Positions 32,301 to 35,598 of a DNA stretch of 35,598 bases are shown one piece after another; positions within the stretch are counted from its first letter, which is position 1, and every line of letters begins with the position of its first letter. The DNA comes from Solirubrobacter deserti (GTDB lineage: Bacteria > Actinomycetota > Thermoleophilia > Solirubrobacterales > Solirubrobacteraceae), in assembly GCF_027587175.1 (NCBI RefSeq), contig NZ_JAPCID010000071.1, forward strand, positions 1 to 35,598, written 5' to 3'. The notes beneath the pieces were generated by a model. That model searched no databases and was not told where the DNA came from. It saw only the letters and a list, made by a program, of their open reading frames with translations. A program made the translations under genes and the position numbers.

Positions 32301-35300
32301 CTCGATCACGCGGTCGAAGCGGTCGAGGTGGGTCGGATCGTGCGTGATGAGGATGAGCGTGCGGTCGGTGCGCAGGATGTCGTCGATCAGGGCGTGGGCG
32401 GTCGTGGGGTCGAGCATCGCGGTCGGCTCGTCGAGAATCAGGATCTCGGCGGGGCTGAGCAGCGCGCGGGCGAGCCCGATGCGCTGGCGCTGGCCGCCGG
32501 ACACGGCGATCCCGTCCTCGCCCAGCGGCGTGTGGATGCCGTCGGGGAGGGCGCGCAGCCAGTCGGTGAGGCCGGCCTGTTTGAGCGCGTGCTCGACGTC
32601 GGTGTCGGTCGCTTCGGGCCGGCCGATGCGGACGTTCGCCGCGATCGTGCCCGCGAGCAGGTGCGCGTCCTGGCCGGCGAGCCGGATGCGCTCGCGCGTC
32701 TGCTGCGTGGGTGCGTGCCTGAGGTCGACGCCGCCGAGGGCGACGGTGCCGTGCTCCGGGTCGGCGAGGCGGGCGAGCAGGTCCGCGAGCGTGGATTTGC
32801 CGGCGCCGGACGGGCCGACGATCGCGACCCGCTCGCCGGGGTGGACGGTGAGGTCGAGGCCGGTGAGGACGTTGGGGCCGCCGTAGGAGTGGGTGATGTT
32901 CGTGGCCGTGAGCGTGGCGTCGCGCGGGAGCGGCTGATCGCCGCTCTCGGTGAGCTGCGGCGGGCCCTGGGTGGCGGTGTCGAGGCGCTCGCGCGCGGCG
33001 CGGACGCCGATCAGCCGCAGCGCCGCCTCCGGCAGCGCCGCGGGCGTCTCGAACGCACCGACCGTGAGCAGCGCGAGCGCGCCCAGCCAGACCGTGGCGA
33101 GATCGCTCGCGGCGCCGACGCTCAGGACGGCGGCGAGCGTCGCGCCCGCGGCGAGCGTGCTCGCGGTCGCGCCGAACGCGGCCGCGCGGGCCTGACCGCG
33201 TTCGATGCGGGCGAGCCGGCGGCTCTGCTCGGTCAGCGCCTGAAGGCGCCGCGGCCCTTGCCCGGCGACCGCGAGCTGCGGGCCGAGCGTCAGCGCCTCG
33301 ACGAGCTGCTCCCCGAACGCGGCGCGGGCTTTGCCGGGGGACGCGTGCCGGGCGAGCGCGTGCGCGGCGAGGGGGATGATCGTGGTGGCCGTGATGAGGC
33401 CGGCGGCAACGGGGAGCGCCGCCGCGGGCAGGATCGCGGCGGCGGCGATCACGACCGCCACGGACGTGATGCTCGCGACGGCGGCGGGCAGCACGACGCG
33501 TGGGTGACGGTGCTGCAGCTCGTCCACGTCGCTGGTGAAGCGCGTGAGCAGGTCGGCCTCGCCGGGCAGGCCGGGTCGCCCGATTCGCGCGGCGAGCGCG
33601 TTGAAGAACGCGACGCGGGTGGCGGCGAGCTGGCGCAGCGCGACGTCGTGCGAAGCGAGCCGCTCGTAGTAGCGCGCGATCGCGCGCGTGAGCCCGAGCG
33701 CCCGCACCGTGACGATCCCGACGAGCAACGCCAGCACGGGCGGCTGCTCCGCCGCGCGGGTCACGAGCCAGCCGCTCGCGCCCAGCAGCGCGAGCGCCGA
33801 CAGCGTGCCGACGACGCCGAGCGCGATTCCGGCGCCCTTCGGCCACGGCTTGGCCGGAGCGGCCGCCGCAGCGCCTCGCACCCTCAACCCCGCCCCAGAA
33901 CATAAAGAGGGACTGTCCCTCTTTAGGTTGCGCAGCGAACCGCGGCCCACAGCGTCCACGCGATGTGCCCGCAAAGAGCGACTTTCCCAGCGCTCCGAAT
34001 CTAAAGAGGGACTGTCCCTCTTTAGATTCACGACGACGTCGCAGATCGAGGCGAGGCGCTCATCGTGGGTCGCGACCACGAGGGTGCGGCCGCGGGCGCG
34101 GGCGAGGATGCCCTCGGCGACGCGGCGCGCGGAGGCCTGGTCGAGGTGGGCGGTCGGCTCGTCGAGCAGCAGCAGCGGCGTATCGGCGCCGAGCGCCGCG
34201 GCGAGCGCGAGGCGCTGTTCCTGGCCGCGCGAGAACCGGCGGCCTCCCGCGCCCACGCGGGTGTCCTCGGCCTCGACCACGTGGGTGGCATCCGCCCACG
34301 CCAGCGCCGGCTCGGCCCCGTGCAGGCGCAGCGCCTCGCCCAGCGTGCCCGTCGGCAGCGGCGGGCGCTGGTCGAGCCAGGTGACCTCGCGCCACCACGC
34401 CTGGCGGTCCGTGTCGCGGAAGTCGACGCCGCCGCTGGTGATCGTGCCCGCGTCGGGGTCCTGCACACGGGCGAGCAGCCGCAGGAGCGTGGACTTGCCG
34501 GCGCCGGACGCGCCGACGAGCGCGACCGACGTGCCCGGCTCGATGCGGAGGTTCAGGCCGTGCAACGGGTCAGGGCGGCCGTGGCCGTCGACGCGGACGT
34601 CGCGCAGCTCGATCGCGCCGAGGACGGGCGCGGCCGTGCCGGCGGGCGCGTACGGCGCGGGCTCGTCGAGCAGGTCAAAGATCCGCTGGACGGCGACCGC
34701 ACCGTCCTCGGCGGCGTGGAAGCGCGCGCCCGCGGCCCGCAGCGGCGCGTACACCTCCGGCGCGAGGAGGAGGATGAACAGCCCCGTCGCGAGGTCCATC
34801 TGCCCCTGCGCGAGGTACACGCCGGTCACGGCGGCGGCGATCGCCGTGCCGAGCATCGCCAGCAGCTCCAGCACGAGCGCGCTCAGGAACGCCACCCGGA
34901 GCGCGCCCAGCGACTCGTCCCGGTAGCGCTCGCCGACCGCCCGGAGCGACGCCGCCTGCGCCTGCTCGCGGCCGTGCGCCCGCAGCGTCGGCAGGCCGCG
35001 GACGACCTCGAGGAAGTGCGCGCCCAGGACCGCCAGCGCGTGCTGGCGTTCCCACACGTGCTCGGCCGAGCGCTTGCCGACCAGCACCATGAACACGACC
35101 ACGACCGGCAGCGTGATCGCGAGCAGCGCGCCGACGACCAGCTCTTGGGTCGCGATGACCGCGACGACGCCGATCGGCACCGCTGCGGCGAGTGCCAGCT
35201 GGGGCACCGCGCGCGCGTAGTACTCGGCCAGCGCGTCGACGCCCTGCGTCGCGGCGGTGGCGATGTCGCCCCGGCGCGCGTCGCGGGCGCGGCCGGCGAG

Positions 35301-35561
35301 CGCGCGCTCGGCCACGAGCTCCCGCAGCCGCGCGAGCGCGAGCTCCGCCGCGCGGCGCCCCGCAAGCTCCACGACGCCGCTGAGCAGCGCCCGCCCGGCC
35401 ACGACCGCGAGCAGCGCCCACGCGAGCTCGCGGGTCGCGACCGCGTCCGCCACGAACCAGGCCTGCACGACGAGCAGCACGGCCGCAGCGAGGCCCGCGC
35501 CGACGGCGACGCCGAGCGCAACCCGCGCCCGCGGCGCGACGTCGAGGAGCCGCCGGTACAC
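32235..35561 (-). CDS. cydDC: Fused CydDC-type ABC exporter (thiol exporter for cytochrome bd assembly)
   Basis: 1108 aa from GTG 35561. The frame stays open to the right edge, so the true start may lie beyond. CydD half: TM helices (about 13-290), Walker A GASGAGKST, signature FSRGQEQ (weaker than LSGGQ), Walker B LLLLDEPTAHLD and H-loop ATHD. CydC half from about 570: TM helices, Walker A GPSGAGKST, signature VSGGQRQ, Walker B LILDEPTAMLD and ITHD. CydDC exports glutathione or cysteine to the periplasm and is needed to assemble cytochrome bd; cydAB would be expected upstream, outside the window. The linker (about 512-553) is made of repeat-derived residues with NLKRDSPSL twice. An internal GTG at 33881 could start CydC separately. 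Confidence 0.92.
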   Translation of the reverse strand: MYRRLLDVAPRARVALGVAVGAGLAAAVLLVVQAWFVADAVATRELAWALLAVVAGRALLSGVVELAGRRAAELALARLRELVAERALAGRARDARRGDIATAATQGVDALAEYYARAVPQLALAAAVPIGVVAVIATQELVVGALLAITLPVVVVFMVLVGKRSAEHVWERQHALAVLGAHFLEVVRGLPTLRAHGREQAQAASLRAVGERYRDESLGALRVAFLSALVLELLAMLGTAIAAAVTGVYLAQGQMDLATGLFILLLAPEVYAPLRAAGARFHAAEDGAVAVQRIFDLLDEPAPYAPAGTAAPVLGAIELRDVRVDGHGRPDPLHGLNLRIEPGTSVALVGASGAGKSTLLRLLARVQDPDAGTITSGGVDFRDTDRQAWWREVTWLDQRPPLPTGTLGEALRLHGAEPALAWADATHVVEAEDTRVGAGGRRFSRGQEQRLALAAALGADTPLLLLDEPTAHLDQASARRVAEGILARARGRTLVVATHDERLASICDVVVNLKRDSPSLDSERWESRSLRAHRVDAVGRGSLRNLKRDSPSLCSGAGLRVRGAAAAAPAKPWPKGAGIALGVVGTLSALALLGASGWLVTRAAEQPPVLALLVGIVTVRALGLTRAIARYYERLASHDVALRQLAATRVAFFNALAARIGRPGLPGEADLLTRFTSDVDELQHRHPRVVLPAAVASITSVAVVIAAAAILPAAALPVAAGLITATTIIPLAAHALARHASPGKARAAFGEQLVEALTLGPQLAVAGQGPRRLQALTEQSRRLARIERGQARAAAFGATASTLAAGATLAAVLSVGAASDLATVWLGALALLTVGAFETPAALPEAALRLIGVRAARERLDTATQGPPQLTESGDQPLPRDATLTATNITHSYGGPNVLTGLDLTVHPGERVAIVGPSGAGKSTLADLLARLADPEHGTVALGGVDLRHAPTQQTRERIRLAGQDAHLLAGTIAANVRIGRPEATDTDVEHALKQAGLTDWLRALPDGIHTPLGEDGIAVSGGQRQRIGLARALLSPAEILILDEPTAMLDPTTAHALIDDILRTDRTLILITHDPTHLDRFDRVIELREGAAHEAVGERGGRAAVRV
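33903..33925. repeat. 23-bp REP-like palindrome, copy 1 (inside cydDC)
   Basis: Arms TAAAGAGGGAC and GTCCCTCTTTA around a single central T: a perfect palindrome with 11-bp arms. It is identical to the copy at 34002-34024. Read on the minus strand it encodes part of NLKRDSPSL in the cydDC frame. The base composition is AT-richer than its surroundings. It resembles the GGGACxGTCCC-centred palindromes scattered in many bacterial genomes and associated with REP-type transposases (from memory). Confidence 0.85.
33973..33988. repeat. Degenerate third copy of the palindrome unit
   Basis: AAAGAGCGACTTTCCC matches the corresponding 16 bases of the intact copies with two mismatches and lies between them. 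In the cydDC frame it gives WESRSL where the intact copies give RDSPSL. So all three copies are in the same reading frame and orientation. It is probably an older, decayed unit. Confidence 0.6.
34002..34024. repeat. 23-bp REP-like palindrome, copy 2 (inside cydDC)
   Basis: Same 23 bases as the copy at 33903-33925. Here one more base pair on each side matches (C at 34001, G at 34025), giving 12-bp arms. The copies are 99 bp apart, a multiple of 3, so both are read in the same frame. The minus-strand context AAYCTAAAG is also shared upstream, making the direct repeat about 27 bp. Confidence 0.85.
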
Positions 35562-35598
35562 GGCGTTGGCCGCGCCCGGCCCGCGCCGCGCCCCGCCG

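Noticed and set aside
33895-33935. Palindrome copy as an intrinsic terminator separating cydD and cydC
   Set aside because: The reading frame passes through both copies without a stop and both ATPase halves remain in one frame, so termination here would truncate the protein. Kept as a possible modulator only.

Overview
The window is very GC-rich chromosomal DNA, densely packed with genes on both strands. It has many 4-nt ATGA overlaps, many GTG and TTG starts, and weak or missing Shine-Dalgarno sequences. The gene set fits a soil actinobacterium: a two-subunit KorAB 2-oxoacid:ferredoxin oxidoreductase, a fused CydDC transporter, PucR and NarL regulators, and an M29 aminopeptidase. My best guess is the Thermoleophilia (Solirubrobacter or Conexibacter-like). 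This is inferred from gene content and style; no marker gene proves it. I see no plasmid, phage, integrase, transposase gene or CRISPR array.

Layout, left to right. (1) 1-1578: a Ser/Thr protein kinase running off the left edge, coupled to an uncharacterised 189-aa protein. (2) 1595-6999: a secreted M36 metallopeptidase with a hairpin terminator, a GNAT acetyltransferase, a small secreted protein, an amidohydrolase and an 87-aa protein. (3) 6971-10808: korA, korB and a MalY/PatB-like aminotransferase, overlapping in one operon. (4) 10828-12899: an alpha/beta hydrolase and an amidase. (5) 12853-17258: an operon of L,D-transpeptidase-like protein, receiver/thioredoxin-reductase fusion, cNMP-domain histidine kinase and UBP zinc finger. 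The last three are joined by ATGA overlaps and look like one redox- or ligand-sensing module. (6) 17468-20472: a GH13 enzyme, then a PII protein and an Amt transporter. (7) 20383-22089: a PucR-type and a NarL-type regulator. (8) 22146-26589: deoC, a full aldehyde dehydrogenase, a half-length aldehyde dehydrogenase and an RNase II-like protein. (9) 26591-31516: a dihydroorotate dehydrogenase-like protein, a small protein, a universal stress protein, hemW, tRNA-Ser(GGA), an M29 aminopeptidase and a second universal stress protein. (10) 31506 to the right edge: an arginase-fold protein and the fused CydDC exporter.

A recurring theme is familiar folds with altered key residues. The transpeptidase-like protein lacks its catalytic Cys and His. 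The thioredoxin-reductase fusion lacks CxxC. The NarL regulator lacks the phospho-Asp. PII lacks Tyr51. Amt has Glu in place of the first pore His. The second aldehyde dehydrogenase lacks its catalytic half. The dihydroorotate dehydrogenase has a class 1-type Cys in a class 2-type chain.

The most striking DNA-level structure is in the linker of the fused CydDC gene. Two identical 23-bp palindromes, with a degenerate third copy between them, are read through in frame. This looks like a REP-type mobile palindrome cluster lodged inside a coding sequence. No stretch longer than 300 bases lacks a gene.
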